A stretch of 64,000 nt of DNA from an uncultured Roseobacter sp. (GCF_947499265.1 NZ_CANMNK010000002.1:62001-126000), one strand, 5' to 3'. Positions 25,771-35,305 are shown, numbered from the stretch's first letter. Program-made: numbers and translations. The notes: generated from the sequence alone by a model not told the origin.

Positions 25771-26154
25771 TCACTCCGCTGGAGCCGCAGCTTTCGTGAT
25801 CCGTTTTTGGTGTCGACGGTATAGGGCTGGTGCCAGCACCCCGTCGTAAACCCAGGTGGCACATCGATAGATCCCTGGCAGGCTCACGAGTTTTGCCAGC
25901 CAGCGATATCTGGGTAGGGCTTGCCATAAGACGATGAAGGCCGGCACGCCGCTGTAAATCTGGCCATCTTTCCGCACGTGCAGGCGTTTGGCTGCGTCCT
26001 CTGCGGATACGCCCCAATACCGCAACGTCTCGGGATCGTTCAGATCATCATATTGCAGCGGCAACGCTTGGTCGGCGCTGATCCGCGCGTAGTGGTCGAT
26101 CTCACGGCTGCAAACGCTGCACGCGGCGTTGTAAAGGACATCTGTTTTACTCAT
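25771..26154 (-). CDS. DCC-family thiol-disulfide oxidoreductase-like protein (DUF393)
   Basis: 127 aa. N-terminal LYNAACSVCSREI contains the DxxCxxC-like DCC motif (here N-A-A-C-S-V-C). The rest has the LRYWGVS and SGVPAFIVLWQALP segments of DUF393. Enzymatic activity is unproven for the family. It converges with the M48 gene. Confidence 0.88.
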   Translation of the reverse strand: MSKTDVLYNAACSVCSREIDHYARISADQALPLQYDDLNDPETLRYWGVSAEDAAKRLHVRKDGQIYSGVPAFIVLWQALPRYRWLAKLVSLPGIYRCATWVYDGVLAPALYRRHQKRITKAAAPAE

Positions 26155-26207
26155 GATCAGTAGTTAGCGCGACGTAATTATGACCCCATGGGCCGGATTG
26201 TCGCAGA

Positions 26208-26558
26208 TCACCGCGGTTTGTTCCCGTCGATCCATTTCGACATCATCACCTTGTCCTGAAAACACTCGCGTGGAATCTCGCGATGCTTTATCCGCGCAAT
26301 CCGCTCGGCAAAGGCGACCTGTTTGGAGGAGGGGTAGTTTGCAAACCTGCCACCCGGCACCTTGGGTTTATGCGCGTCAATCCACGCAGAGAGTGCCGCG
26401 CGATTGCTTGAGGCGCTCTGAGGAATTGTGGCACCAGTTTTGAGCGCAATCGACTGCGCATAACGCACCTGCTTCTCAGTTGCGGGCTGCGGGTCCTGGA
26501 TCGGCAAGGCGCCTTGTTCAGGCGTGAAGAGACCGGGAAACTTGGGTTCAAAGGACAT
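26208..26558 (-). CDS. Hypothetical protein with an internal two-fold repeat
   Basis: 116 aa. The sequence holds two copies of a ~38-residue unit: (T/S)(E/S)KQVxxAxxIA...IP...SxWID(A/G)(H/N)KP, roughly residues 26-64 and 76-114. Similar units appear at the tails of some alphaproteobacterial DNA-metabolism proteins as I remember them, so nucleic acid binding is possible but unproved. ATG at 26558 has GGAGG 8 nt upstream; the upstream in-frame start at 26582 has no ribosome binding site. Confidence 0.75.
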   Translation of the reverse strand: MSFEPKFPGLFTPEQGALPIQDPQPATEKQVRYAQSIALKTGATIPQSASSNRAALSAWIDAHKPKVPGGRFANYPSSKQVAFAERIARIKHREIPRECFQDKVMMSKWIDGNKPR

Positions 26559-26631
26559 TGCGTGTGCCTCCATCTGTTCCAATCAATATAGAACATAAAG
26601 GGAACATATTCAAGATGTCGGCGAGGGCGGC

Positions 26632-26874
26632 TCAGAGCTTGGAGTGCGTTCCGTCGCAAAGCGGCGCATTCGCCGTGGCCTTGCAGCCGCAGAAAAACAG
26701 CGTTTTGTCCGCTTCCGCCTCGTATTTCATCGGCGCAAATCCGGTTTCCTTGTGGGACCCATCGCAAAAGGGTTGTTTGGAAGAACGGCCGCAGGTGCAC
26801 CAGAAATAGGATTTTCCCGCGGTCACTTCGACCGGGTAGGGAGATTTCTGGGCGATTTTGGGGGCGTCGGTCAT
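26632..26874 (-). CDS. CDGSH iron-sulfur domain protein
   Basis: 80 aa with two CDGSH-type [2Fe-2S] sites: C26, C28, C37, H41 (CTCGRSSKQPFCDGSHK) and C62, C64, C73, H77 (CGCKATANAPLCDGTHS). Double-CDGSH proteins are small cytoplasmic redox or cluster-transfer proteins. ATG at 26874 has an AAGGAAAG ribosome binding site 7 nt upstream; a TTG at 26892 is less likely. Confidence 0.92.
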   Translation of the reverse strand: MTDAPKIAQKSPYPVEVTAGKSYFWCTCGRSSKQPFCDGSHKETGFAPMKYEAEADKTLFFCGCKATANAPLCDGTHSKL

Positions 26875-27009
26875 TGTCTGGCTTTCCTTCAAAAGGTGGC
26901 TGGGGACATAGGTTCATTGTTCGGTCGCAACCGCCAACGGATTAAAACATAGGTCGCGGCGGGGCGCGGACCACCGCGATTGCCCCAAGGCGCGGGCCTG
27001 TTTGGCGCG

Positions 27010-28410
27010 TTATCCGAGCAGACGGCCCCACAGATCGTATTCACCCGCCTCATCCACCTCGACCGCAACAATCTCGCCGACGGACAGGTTTTCAAAGCCC
27101 TCGTCGATGAAGAGGTTGCCGTCAATCTCCGGGGCGTCAGCCTTGGTGCGGCAGGTCGCGGCCTCATCGTCGATCTCGTCGATGATGACCTCCATGCGCT
27201 GGCCCACCTTCGCGGCTAGCTTTGCCTCCGAAATGGCCTGCGCCTTGGCCATGAAACGTTCCCAGCGGTCCTGCTTGACTGCATCGGGGACATGATCGGG
27301 CAGGGCGTTTGATCGGGCGCCGTCGACGTTTTCGTATTGAAAGCAGCCCACGCGGTCCAATTGGGCCGCGTCCATCCAGTCCAGCAGGGTCTGGAATTCC
27401 TCCTCGGTTTCGCCCGGGTAGCCGACGATAAACGTCGACCTGATCGTCAGATCGGGACAAATGGCGCGCCAGGCAGCAATCTCATCCAGTGTCTTGGTTG
27501 CCGCCGCGGGCCGGGCCATCCGGCGTAGGACATCCGGATGCGCGTGTTGGAAGGGGATGTCCAGATAGGGCAGCACCAACCCCTCGGCCATCAGCGGGAT
27601 CAGCTGACGCACATGTGGATAGGGGTAGACATAGTGCAGTCGCACCCAGGCCCCGAGGCTGCCCAGATCGCGCGCAAGATCGGTGATATGTGCCCTGTGC
27701 CCGCGATCGGTCGCGTGTTTGATGTCGACACCATAGGCGGAGGTGTCCTGGCTGATGACCAGCAGCTCCTTAACGCCGCTTTCCACCAGCTTTTCGGCCT
27801 CGCGCAACACGGCATGGGCAGGGCGGGATTGCAGCCGTCCCCGCATATCGGGGATAATGCAGAACTTGCACTTGTGGTTGCAACCCTCTGAAATCTTGAG
27901 ATAACTGAAATGCCGCGGGGTGAGGCTGACGCCCGAGGCAGGCAGCAGGTCCACAAAAGGATCGGGGCTGGGCGGCACAGCGTCATGCACGGCGTCCAGC
28001 ACCTGTTCGTATTGATGTGGCCCGGTCACCGCCAGAACGCTCGGGTGGGCGCCGGTGATGTAGTCGGGCTCGGCGCCCAGACAGCCGGTCACGATCACCC
28101 GCCCATTTTCCTGCAAGGCTTCGCCGATGGCGGAAAGGCTTTCGGCCTTGGCGCTGTCCAGAAATCCGCAGGTGTTCACGATCACGGCATTGGCCCCTGC
28201 ATAATCGGGCGAAATACCGTAGCCTTCTGCGCGCAGGCGAGTGAGAATGCGTTCACTGTCGACCAGCGCCTTGGGACAGCCTAGGCTGACCATGCCGATG
28301 GTGGGCTGACCGGGGCGGGCCGTATCGCGCATCTTGGATTGCGCGGCGAGGCCGTCCAGCCGCGCCTTTGGCGCGAGATCGGGGCGCAGATTGGGTGGGT
28401 TTGTGCTCAT
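27010..28410 (-). CDS. rimO: Ribosomal protein S12 methylthiotransferase RimO
   Basis: 466 aa. Radical SAM enzyme adding a methylthio group to Asp88 of ribosomal protein S12. Auxiliary cluster cysteines C45, C81, C110; radical SAM cluster C177, C181, C184 in CNHKCKFC. C-terminal TRAM domain ends with [11 protein letters not shown]. The N-terminus is about 25 residues longer than in E. coli. Divergent from the AsmA gene with a 65-nt gap. Confidence 0.95.
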   Translation of the reverse strand: MSTNPPNLRPDLAPKARLDGLAAQSKMRDTARPGQPTIGMVSLGCPKALVDSERILTRLRAEGYGISPDYAGANAVIVNTCGFLDSAKAESLSAIGEALQENGRVIVTGCLGAEPDYITGAHPSVLAVTGPHQYEQVLDAVHDAVPPSPDPFVDLLPASGVSLTPRHFSYLKISEGCNHKCKFCIIPDMRGRLQSRPAHAVLREAEKLVESGVKELLVISQDTSAYGVDIKHATDRGHRAHITDLARDLGSLGAWVRLHYVYPYPHVRQLIPLMAEGLVLPYLDIPFQHAHPDVLRRMARPAAATKTLDEIAAWRAICPDLTIRSTFIVGYPGETEEEFQTLLDWMDAAQLDRVGCFQYENVDGARSNALPDHVPDAVKQDRWERFMAKAQAISEAKLAAKVGQRMEVIIDEIDDEAATCRTKADAPEIDGNLFIDEGFENLSVGEIVAVEVDEAGEYDLWGRLLG

Positions 28411-28475
28411 GACTTGCGCTATAGTGGAAGTGAGGAGGCCCGGAAAGGGCTAGTGGGCAAAGGTATGGGTGCATC

Positions 28476-30416
28476 ATGAAATGGATTTTGCGTCTCGTTG
28501 GGCTTGTTGTTGTGCTTTTGGTGGTTGCGGTGGTCTCGATCCTGTTTCTGCCAGCAGACCGGATTGCGCGGATCGCTGCCGAGCAATTGCGGACTGCCAC
28601 CGGGCGCGATGTGTCAATCACCGGGGATGTGGCGCTGACCTTCTGGCCGGTTCTGGGCGCGCGCGTCGGTGGGCTTGAGCTGGGCAATGCGGAGTGGGCG
28701 GAGCAAGGACCGATGCTGCAGGCCGCCAACACCGCGATTGGCGTTGATGCGATGGCCCTTCTGAAGGGCGACATCAGGATCACCAATATCGAGGCTGAAA
28801 GCCCCACCGTCAGGTTGGAGCAACGCGCCGATGGTCGGGCGAGCTGGCAATTCTCTGACGCCAGTGGCGAGGTTCAGGTTCAGACCGAAACTGCGCCAGC
28901 ACCCGCCGCTCCGGCGCGCACGATCAGTATTGAAAAGGTCAAGATCACCGATGCGACACTGATCTATGACGCCGAGGGCAGCGATCTGATCTCCTACGAA
29001 GGGGTCGACCTTGCCTTGGATTGGCCGGATGTTTTGGGCCCGGCCGAGATTGCCGCCTCCCTGCAACCGGCGGGATCCGAGGTGGCCGTGGAGGCGGTCA
29101 TCGATGGGTTTGCGGGTTTCATCGCAGGGCAGACCCAAACATTGCGCGCAGGCGTGAGCACGGATGCAGGCGCTTTGTCTTTTGACGGCAAGGCCAGTAC
29201 CGCGGGCGCGGTTGCAGGTGCATTGTCGCTCAAAACAAGCAGCACGGATGGTTTCCTGCGGGCCCTGGGCTTGAGCGGTGCTGATCTGCCCGAAAATCTC
29301 GGGCGCAGCATCGATATGACCACCGCGCTGACGCTGACGCCTGATCGCAAACTGGCGTTGCGCGACCTGTTTGTTGACCTCGGTGGCAATAAAATCAGCG
29401 GGGCGGCGGATATTGCGCTGAACGGCGTGCCGCAGATCAACGCGCAATTGAACGTGGGCGACTTTGTTCTGAGTTCTGAGAGCCCGGCAGCCAGCGGCGG
29501 TTCCGGGTCCGGCGGTGGCGGCGGCAGCGCGGGGACACCCAGCAGCGGTTGGCCGAAAACGCAGATCGATGCCAGCGGGCTGGCCGCTTTCAACGGCGAA
29601 ATTGCGCTGTCGGCCAGCAGCATCGATCTTGGGCAATTCAAATTGGGCGCCACCCAGGCGCTGTTGCGCAATGATCGCTCCCGCATGGTGTTTGAGCTGC
29701 GCGATGTGCAGGCCTACGGTGGCAATGTGGCCGGTGAGTTCGTGATCAACAACCGCTCCGGCCTTTCCGTCGGCGGCGGCCTCACTGCGGCAGGCATCCA
29801 GATGCAACCGTTGCTGACCGATGCAGCCGATCTGGATCGTTTGACCGGGCAGGGCGATGCCAGGCTGACATTCCTTGGGTCCGGCACATCAGTTGACGCG
29901 ATCATGCGTTCGCTTTCCGGGGACGGGTCGCTTAACATTGGCCGTGGCACGATCCTTGGCATTGACCTGGACCGGCTGATGCGCTCGGGCGATACGGGCG
30001 GCGGTACAACTGTTTTCGACAGCCTTAAAGGTACCTGGACCATCGCGTCGGGTGTTTTGTCGAACAACGACCTGCTGTTGCAGTTGAAAAACTATCAGGC
30101 CTCAGGTGCGGGCGTGGTGGGGCTGGGCACGCAAACCGTGGACTACACCGCAACCCCGGTCGCGCTGCGGGCCAACAGCGGGCAGGGGGTATCCATTCCG
30201 GTGCGCTTCACCGGGCCCTGGTCCAATATATCGATCCGCCCGGACTTCGAAGCGGTGATCGACGCGGAGGTCGATGCCAAGGTGGATGAGTTGGAAAACA
30301 AGGCCAAGGAAAAGCTGAACGAGAAACTGGGCGTGCGCAAACAGGAAGGTCAATCCACCGAAGATGCGGTCAAGGATGAGTTGAAAGACAAGCTCTTGCG
30401 CAAGCTTTTCGACTAG
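28476..30416 (+). CDS. AsmA-family protein
   Basis: 646 aa. N-terminal membrane helix (residues 4-26) then the AsmA N-domain signature TGRDVSITGDVALTFWP. A Gly/Ser-rich linker (about residues 335-352) precedes the C-terminal AsmA domain (GDGSLNIGRGTILGIDLDRLM, in part). The end is a charged helix (VDAKVDELENKAKEKLNEKL). AsmA-like proteins are bridge-type lipid transporters or assembly factors at the inner membrane/periplasm; specific cargo unknown. Confidence 0.9.
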   Translation: MKWILRLVGLVVVLLVVAVVSILFLPADRIARIAAEQLRTATGRDVSITGDVALTFWPVLGARVGGLELGNAEWAEQGPMLQAANTAIGVDAMALLKGDIRITNIEAESPTVRLEQRADGRASWQFSDASGEVQVQTETAPAPAAPARTISIEKVKITDATLIYDAEGSDLISYEGVDLALDWPDVLGPAEIAASLQPAGSEVAVEAVIDGFAGFIAGQTQTLRAGVSTDAGALSFDGKASTAGAVAGALSLKTSSTDGFLRALGLSGADLPENLGRSIDMTTALTLTPDRKLALRDLFVDLGGNKISGAADIALNGVPQINAQLNVGDFVLSSESPAASGGSGSGGGGGSAGTPSSGWPKTQIDASGLAAFNGEIALSASSIDLGQFKLGATQALLRNDRSRMVFELRDVQAYGGNVAGEFVINNRSGLSVGGGLTAAGIQMQPLLTDAADLDRLTGQGDARLTFLGSGTSVDAIMRSLSGDGSLNIGRGTILGIDLDRLMRSGDTGGGTTVFDSLKGTWTIASGVLSNNDLLLQLKNYQASGAGVVGLGTQTVDYTATPVALRANSGQGVSIPVRFTGPWSNISIRPDFEAVIDAEVDAKVDELENKAKEKLNEKLGVRKQEGQSTEDAVKDELKDKLLRKLFD

Positions 30417-30438
30417 CGCAGCACGTCTTGCCCGTGGG

Positions 30439-31272
30439 TCAGAATTCAAGCGGCGTGGATTTGGCGAGCTTGTCGAAAGACATGAGCGTTTCGAGAAGCG
30501 CGGGCATCTTGTCGAGGTAGATCATGTTCGGACCATCACAGGGTGCATTGTCCGGATCCTGATGGGTTTCCATGAAGACGGCCCCCACGCCCACAGAAAC
30601 GGCGGCGCGGGCCATGACCGGCGCAAATTCGCGCTGCCCTCCCGAAGAGCCGCCACGCCCGCCGGGTTGTTGCACCGAATGGGTGGCGTCCATGACAACG
30701 GGATATCCCGTCTGCGCCATTTGCGGCAGCGACCGCATATCCACCACCAATGTGTTGTAGCCGAAGGTCGTGCCACGCTCGGTCAGCAATATCCGTTTGT
30801 TCCCGGTCGACTCGATCTTGGTGACGATGTTGGCCATCTCCCAGGGCGCCAGAAACTGACCCTTCTTCACGTTGATTGCCGCTCCGGAGTTTCCTGCTGC
30901 AAGCAGCATATCGGTCTGACGACAGAGGAAGGCGGGAATCTGGATGATGTCGACAGCCTCTGCGGCAAGGGCGCATTGCGCCTCGCTATGGACGTCGGTG
31001 ATGACCGGAACGCCATTGGCTTTTCCCACCGACTGCAAGACTTTCAAGCCGTCGTCGATGCCCATGCCGCGCGCGCCGTCCAGCGAGGTGCGGTTGGCTT
31101 TGTCATAAGAGGCCTTGAATACATATTGCGCCCCGACGGCATCGCAGGCTTCTTTCATCCGGCCCGCGATCATCTGCGCGTGATCTGCGCTTTCGAGCTG
31201 ACAGGGGCCCGCGATGATGGTCAGGGGCAGGTCGTTACCGATCGTCAGATCGCCGACAGAGACATGCGTCAT
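30439..31272 (-). CDS. kdsA: 3-deoxy-8-phosphooctulonate (KDO-8-P) synthase
   Basis: 277 aa. Condenses phosphoenolpyruvate with arabinose 5-phosphate to KDO-8-phosphate in the cytoplasm, for LPS core or KDO-linked capsule. Motifs: AGPCQLES near the N-terminus, FKASYDKANRTS, DVHSEAQ, QIPAFLCRQTD and the metal-site region ATHSVQQPGG. The start is 2 nt from the stop of the kpsE-like gene, which favours a role in providing KDO for capsule export. Confidence 0.95.
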   Translation of the reverse strand: MTHVSVGDLTIGNDLPLTIIAGPCQLESADHAQMIAGRMKEACDAVGAQYVFKASYDKANRTSLDGARGMGIDDGLKVLQSVGKANGVPVITDVHSEAQCALAAEAVDIIQIPAFLCRQTDMLLAAGNSGAAINVKKGQFLAPWEMANIVTKIESTGNKRILLTERGTTFGYNTLVVDMRSLPQMAQTGYPVVMDATHSVQQPGGRGGSSGGQREFAPVMARAAVSVGVGAVFMETHQDPDNAPCDGPNMIYLDKMPALLETLMSFDKLAKSTPLEF

Positions 31273-31273
31273 A

Positions 31274-32920
31274 TTAGGAAGTTACCTGTTCACGAAGGAT
31301 GGAGGCCGTCAAAGAGATCATCAGATAGATACCCGAAAAGATCAAGAATGCCACGATGGTATTCTCGAATTTGCGGGGATAGCTCGCTTCTTCGGAGGGT
31401 ACAGGTTTCACGCTGATGGTCAGATAGCGCACCTGGCGATTGGCCTCCATGCGGGTCTGTTCCATCTGTTGCAACGCGGACTGCAGCAGCATGTCGCGGG
31501 TGGCCAGATCGGCCTGGGCCATCTGGATGCGGACGCTCAATTGCGCCAGGGAATTCTCACCCTGGCTGGCATCGGTCATGCGCGCGTTCAGTTCGGTCAG
31601 TTGCTCGTTCAGGCGGCGTACATCCCCACGTGCACCATCGACGCGCGACTGGTTGGGACGGGCATTGTCCAAAAGCGCGGCCAGTTGCAGCTCTTTTTCA
31701 AGCAGTTGCAGTTCCACCTGATTGATCTGCGCCCGTAAGCCCGCAATCACCGCTTCCGGGTCGAGGGTCGCGCCCTGAAGCTGCAAATTGACCAAGGCCT
31801 CCTGTGCCGCGCGGCGCTCTTTCTCCGCGACTTCAAAGCCCGCGCGCGCTTCGGCCATCTGGTCATCGCGTTTTTCCGCGCTCAAACCGTTGACGCTTTG
31901 CTCAGCATAGCTGACCAGCGCCCGGCTGAACTCCGCACTGACATTCGGATCCGCCGCGATGACTTCCATCCGGATCAAACCTTCAGTGGGATCATAGCCA
32001 ACCTTCACGTTCTTTTTGTAGGTCTTATAGGCCTGTTCGTTCGACGCATCCGCAGGAAGACGCTGGATCGGGTCGATGCTGGGCTGGGCGTAATGCGATT
32101 TGAACCCGATCTCTTCGTCCAACCGCAGCATGGCCGGTTTGGACAACAGGAAGGCCTGCACCGCAATGCTGTCAGAAGAGGTCGCAAACTGGGTGCCTGA
32201 GAGCAGGCCGCCAATGCCGCCCCCCTGATTGTCGGCCTGCAGGATCAGGAACTCGGATTTCGTGGAATACATCGGCGTTGCCACGGCATAGAAATACCAC
32301 CCGGCAATCAGCGTCGGCAACAGCACGAAAAAAGACAGCCGCGCCAACAGCATCCCAAGCTTCCGGCGGCGACGCCTGCTGATGTCCCGCTGGATTTCCG
32401 AGATCTGCCGGTTGCGCATCTCTGCGGGGCTAAGCTCTGTTGACGGCAACGTCTCGCGGTTGACCGGCATAGTCTGCGGCAGTTGTACGCGCCCTTTCTT
32501 TTTGGCCGCGTCGCTGCCTTCCTTGCCCGGGTCTGCGATCTCATCATCTGTGGGCGTTTTGGGAACGACAAGTTCGAGCATGTTGGAGCGCTGGAAGGGA
32601 TCAATGCCCTTGTTGCGCAACAACCGGACAGCATCGAAATCGGAGGTGGGGGCCAGCTCGTGTTTGTGCGCGACGCGGCGCGCCATGCGCAATTGACGCC
32701 CGGTGAGGCCTTCGCGACGGATCGCATCAAGCTCGACAGCAACATTGCCTTTCTCTGCGGCCCCTTCTTTGGGGGCTTTCCGCGGCGGCTCCGCAGCTTT
32801 TCCCGTCTCTTGACCCGTCTGGGGCGCAAGCGGGCGCTCCGCAGGATTGGCCTTATCCGCACTCAGCCCGGGGGATGTCCGCTTGATGCGGAATTTTCTA
32901 GCTGTCGGTTTGGTAGTCAT
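31274..32920 (-). CDS. kpsE: KpsE-type capsule polysaccharide export protein with long N-terminal extension
   Basis: 548 aa. Inner-membrane polysaccharide co-polymerase that spans the periplasm with the outer-membrane KpsD/Wza-type channel. A first membrane helix lies near residues 192-213 and a second near 520-542; between them is the typical coiled-coil region (ELQLLEKELQLAALL and following). About 190 cytoplasmic residues rich in Pro, Lys and Glu precede the first helix, unlike E. coli KpsE (about 380 aa, helix near the start). The ATG at 32920 overlaps the kpsT stop by 23 nt. No kpsM is adjacent. Confidence 0.85.
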   Translation of the reverse strand: MTTKPTARKFRIKRTSPGLSADKANPAERPLAPQTGQETGKAAEPPRKAPKEGAAEKGNVAVELDAIRREGLTGRQLRMARRVAHKHELAPTSDFDAVRLLRNKGIDPFQRSNMLELVVPKTPTDDEIADPGKEGSDAAKKKGRVQLPQTMPVNRETLPSTELSPAEMRNRQISEIQRDISRRRRRKLGMLLARLSFFVLLPTLIAGWYFYAVATPMYSTKSEFLILQADNQGGGIGGLLSGTQFATSSDSIAVQAFLLSKPAMLRLDEEIGFKSHYAQPSIDPIQRLPADASNEQAYKTYKKNVKVGYDPTEGLIRMEVIAADPNVSAEFSRALVSYAEQSVNGLSAEKRDDQMAEARAGFEVAEKERRAAQEALVNLQLQGATLDPEAVIAGLRAQINQVELQLLEKELQLAALLDNARPNQSRVDGARGDVRRLNEQLTELNARMTDASQGENSLAQLSVRIQMAQADLATRDMLLQSALQQMEQTRMEANRQVRYLTISVKPVPSEEASYPRKFENTIVAFLIFSGIYLMISLTASILREQVTS

Positions 32921-33557
32921 AAAGCTGTTTCGCTTCTTCCAGAGTGTCGAACATGTGCAGTTGCCCGCCAAGCAGTACGGCGGCGGATCTGGCAAATTTT
33001 TCAAGCGTCTTGGCCTGATGTGACACGATGATGATTGTTGTTGTGCGGAGCCGTTCCTGCAGAATTTCACCCGCTTTGCGGTTAAAGTCCACATCTGTTG
33101 TCCCGGGCATACCTTCGTCGATCAGGTACATGTCGAAATCGAGCGCCAGCATCAGCGCGAAAGAAAACCGGGATCGCATGCCCGCGGAATAGGTCCCCAG
33201 CGGCTGGTCAAAATACTCGCCCAAACCGCAAAGCCAGCGGCAAAAGCTTTCCACGTAATCGGGGTCGAGCCCGTAGAGGCGGGCAATATAACGGGAATTC
33301 TCCATCGCCGAGACCTTGGTCACCACGCCACCCATGAAGCCCAGCGGAAAGGAGATGTTGCATTCGCGCCGAATTTCTCCGTCGTCAGGTTTTTCAAGGC
33401 CTGCCATCATGTTGATCAGCGTCGTCTTGCCGGTGCCATTTGGCGCGAGGATGCCTAAAGAGTTGCCCAGTTCGACCTTGAACGAGACCTTGTCCAGGAT
33501 CACCTTGTGTTGGGATCCCGTCCAAAAGGACTTCGATACATTCTCGAACGCCAGCAT
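32898..33557 (-). CDS. kpsT: Capsule polysaccharide ABC transporter ATPase KpsT
   Basis: 219 aa, standard length. Walker A APNGTGKTT, the KpsT-type signature YSAGMRSRFSFALMLALDFD (in place of LSGGQ), Walker B MYLIDEG, and an H-loop VSHQ. It energises export of lipid-linked capsular polysaccharide through the KpsM permease, which is not in the window. First gene of the kpsT-kpsE-kdsA operon. Confidence 0.92.
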   Translation of the reverse strand: MLAFENVSKSFWTGSQHKVILDKVSFKVELGNSLGILAPNGTGKTTLINMMAGLEKPDDGEIRRECNISFPLGFMGGVVTKVSAMENSRYIARLYGLDPDYVESFCRWLCGLGEYFDQPLGTYSAGMRSRFSFALMLALDFDMYLIDEGMPGTTDVDFNRKAGEILQERLRTTTIIIVSHQAKTLEKFARSAAVLLGGQLHMFDTLEEAKQLYDYQTDS

Positions 33558-33879
33558 ACCTGCTCCGGTTACGCGTTGACCCGGAAACGGGCCTGCCTGT
33601 CCTCGTTTAACAGAGGTTATTTACGGATTATCTACCGTGTTTGGCGATATTATGTCTTATTTTTAAACAAAAGTACAACGGCTACTCGGGTGTCGTGCCG
33701 TCAAATCGGGCGGAATTTGCGTTTTGTACAACCTTGGGTTTTGCGCTCTCCGCGGATAGGTTGTGTTTGCCTTCGGCCTGCAAATCTCGCGATGATGCAG
33801 AGGCGTCGCGCGTCAGGCATGATCCGGTCGATGTTGGTGGGGCGCCAACATCGGCGGATGCCATCGCCAAGGCACGGGT
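33558..33879. other. 322-bp stretch without a gene upstream of kpsT
   Basis: No credible coding sequence on either strand. It holds the kpsT promoter region on its left side (AT-rich around 33605-33665) and the 3' hairpin of the permease gene at its right edge. No other structure seen. Confidence 0.6.
33829..33853 (-). terminator. Hairpin after the PF03773 permease gene
   Basis: CGATGTTGG (33829-33837) and CCAACATCG (33845-33853) form a perfect 9-bp stem with a 7-nt loop, 26 nt past the permease stop. No T-tract follows on the minus strand, so termination may need other factors. Confidence 0.5.
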
Positions 33880-34908
33880 TCAGGCGATGGCTTGCCAGAG
33901 GCTACCGGCAATCACGGCGCCCACCAGGGCGAAGGACAGATAGGCCACGAACACGCGCGGCTTCACCAAAGCCCAGACCGCGATGGCGGCAGGGATGCAG
34001 CTCACACCACCGGCAATCACAAAGGACATTGCGGCCCCCGGCGCCATGCCCTGGGCCAGTAGCGCATCCACGAGCGGGACAGCGGCGTAGCCATTGAGAT
34101 AGGCCGGCGCGCCGACGAAAGCGCCCATTAGAATTGGCCAGATACCGGTGCCGCCCAGCAGGCCCGCGATCATCTCGGCAGGGACATAGGCCAGCATCAT
34201 CGCTTCGATCACATAGGCCAGCGTCAGCCACTTGATCAAGAAAAGCGCGTTTTCGAGCGCGGTGTCGCGAAAGGTGCCGCGCCGATCCGTCTCCTGCCAG
34301 AAGCGCCAGACCGGCGCACCGCTGAAGGGTTTTTTCACGCCGCAGCACCCGCCCACCGCCGGACGCTCGCGCAGCGGGTTGGTAAAGACCGGCGTGTGGG
34401 CAAAGAGCATGGTGCCAAACCCGCCCAGCATGCCCAAACCGATGGCGGCAAATGCCTTGGCGGTTGCGAATTCCCAGCCAAGCGTGCCGGACGTGATGGC
34501 AAACATCGCCGGGTCCATCAGCGGTGAGGCCAGCCAGAAGGCCATGACCGCGCCCAGGGGGGCACCAACCGCCAGGAGCGCCGCGATGAAGGGGATAACC
34601 TCGCAGCTGCAAAACGGTGACAGCCCCCCCAGAAGGGCGGCCATGATGATCATGCGCGCCTGATTGCCGGAAAATGCCTTGGCAATCAGCGTCTCAGCGC
34701 CCGACGCCTTGAGATAGGCGACCGCAAAGACGGCGAAGAGGATAAATGGCGCAGTATGCGCAAGCGCTTTTGCCGCAAAGATGACGGTCGGTGTGAACTG
34801 CGCCCAATCAAAAACCGCGATGAGCAAAAGCAATGCGGCCGTCGCGGCCCAGGCTCCGGGCTTTGGAAAGCGGCGCGGTGCGGGTTGCGACTGCGTTGTG
34901 TCAGCCAT
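33880..34908 (-). CDS. PF03773 permease (ArsP/DUF318 family)
   Basis: 342 aa with about eight to nine membrane helices. The family signature LGGLSPFCSCEVIPFIAALLAVGAPLG (shown by its core SPFCSCEVIP) lies near residue 96, with a second similar half GGVSCIPAAIAV late in the protein. A cytoplasmic loop has a GGCCGVKK cysteine pair. ArsP members export organoarsenicals, but many PF03773 permeases have unknown cargo; metal or thiol-bound substrates are plausible. ATG at 34908 overlaps the ArsR gene by 8 nt. Confidence 0.85.
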   Translation of the reverse strand: MADTTQSQPAPRRFPKPGAWAATAALLLLIAVFDWAQFTPTVIFAAKALAHTAPFILFAVFAVAYLKASGAETLIAKAFSGNQARMIIMAALLGGLSPFCSCEVIPFIAALLAVGAPLGAVMAFWLASPLMDPAMFAITSGTLGWEFATAKAFAAIGLGMLGGFGTMLFAHTPVFTNPLRERPAVGGCCGVKKPFSGAPVWRFWQETDRRGTFRDTALENALFLIKWLTLAYVIEAMMLAYVPAEMIAGLLGGTGIWPILMGAFVGAPAYLNGYAAVPLVDALLAQGMAPGAAMSFVIAGGVSCIPAAIAVWALVKPRVFVAYLSFALVGAVIAGSLWQAIA

Positions 34909-35245
34909 GGTGATGGTCCTCGCCCTTGGTCGCACTGTCCGCGCAACATTCGTTTAATAAAAACTCCGATAACGCTTGCACGTCGTCATAGGCCACGGCA
35001 GCACAGATGATGCTGCGCCCCTGTTTGGCCTGTGTCACCAGCCCGGCAGAGGCCAGTATTTTCATATGATGGGTCAGGGTCGAGCCGGTCACGCCAGTGC
35101 GCGCACCCAACTCCCCGATGCTCAGCCCTTCGGGGCCGGCTCTGACCAGAGTCCGCAGCACACTCAGCCTTTGTTCCGACCCAAGCGCCGCGAACTGGGC
35201 GGCGGCAACGGTCAGGTCCAGATTTTCCACAGAATTTATTTTCAT
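34901..35245 (-). CDS. ArsR-family repressor with metal-rich C-terminus
   Basis: 114 aa. Winged helix with recognition segment GVTGSTLTHHMKILASAGLV. The usual ELCVC metal site is absent from the helix-turn-helix; instead the C-terminus reads ECCADSA...DHHHG, a Cys-Cys plus triple-His tail that could bind metal or respond to thiols. ATG at 35245 (MKINSV) chosen as the N-terminus of the fold; an upstream start at 35281 would run through the promoter repeats. Translationally coupled to the permease; probably represses both. Confidence 0.88.
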   Translation of the reverse strand: MKINSVENLDLTVAAAQFAALGSEQRLSVLRTLVRAGPEGLSIGELGARTGVTGSTLTHHMKILASAGLVTQAKQGRSIICAAVAYDDVQALSEFLLNECCADSATKGEDHHHG

Positions 35246-35287
35246 GATTCTAGAAATATCGAATCTATGGCGCTGGCGCAAGAAATG

Positions 35288-35305
35288 TTTCGATGATTAT
35301 CGAAA
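35288..35305. promoter_or_regulatory. Dyad operator candidate for the ArsR-type repressor
   Basis: TTTCGATGA and TTATCGAAA pair at 8 of 9 positions, 43 nt upstream of the ArsR start. A further TTCTAGAA palindrome (35248-35255) sits between it and the start codon. Both are of the size and AT/GAA character of ArsR operators. Confidence 0.5.
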
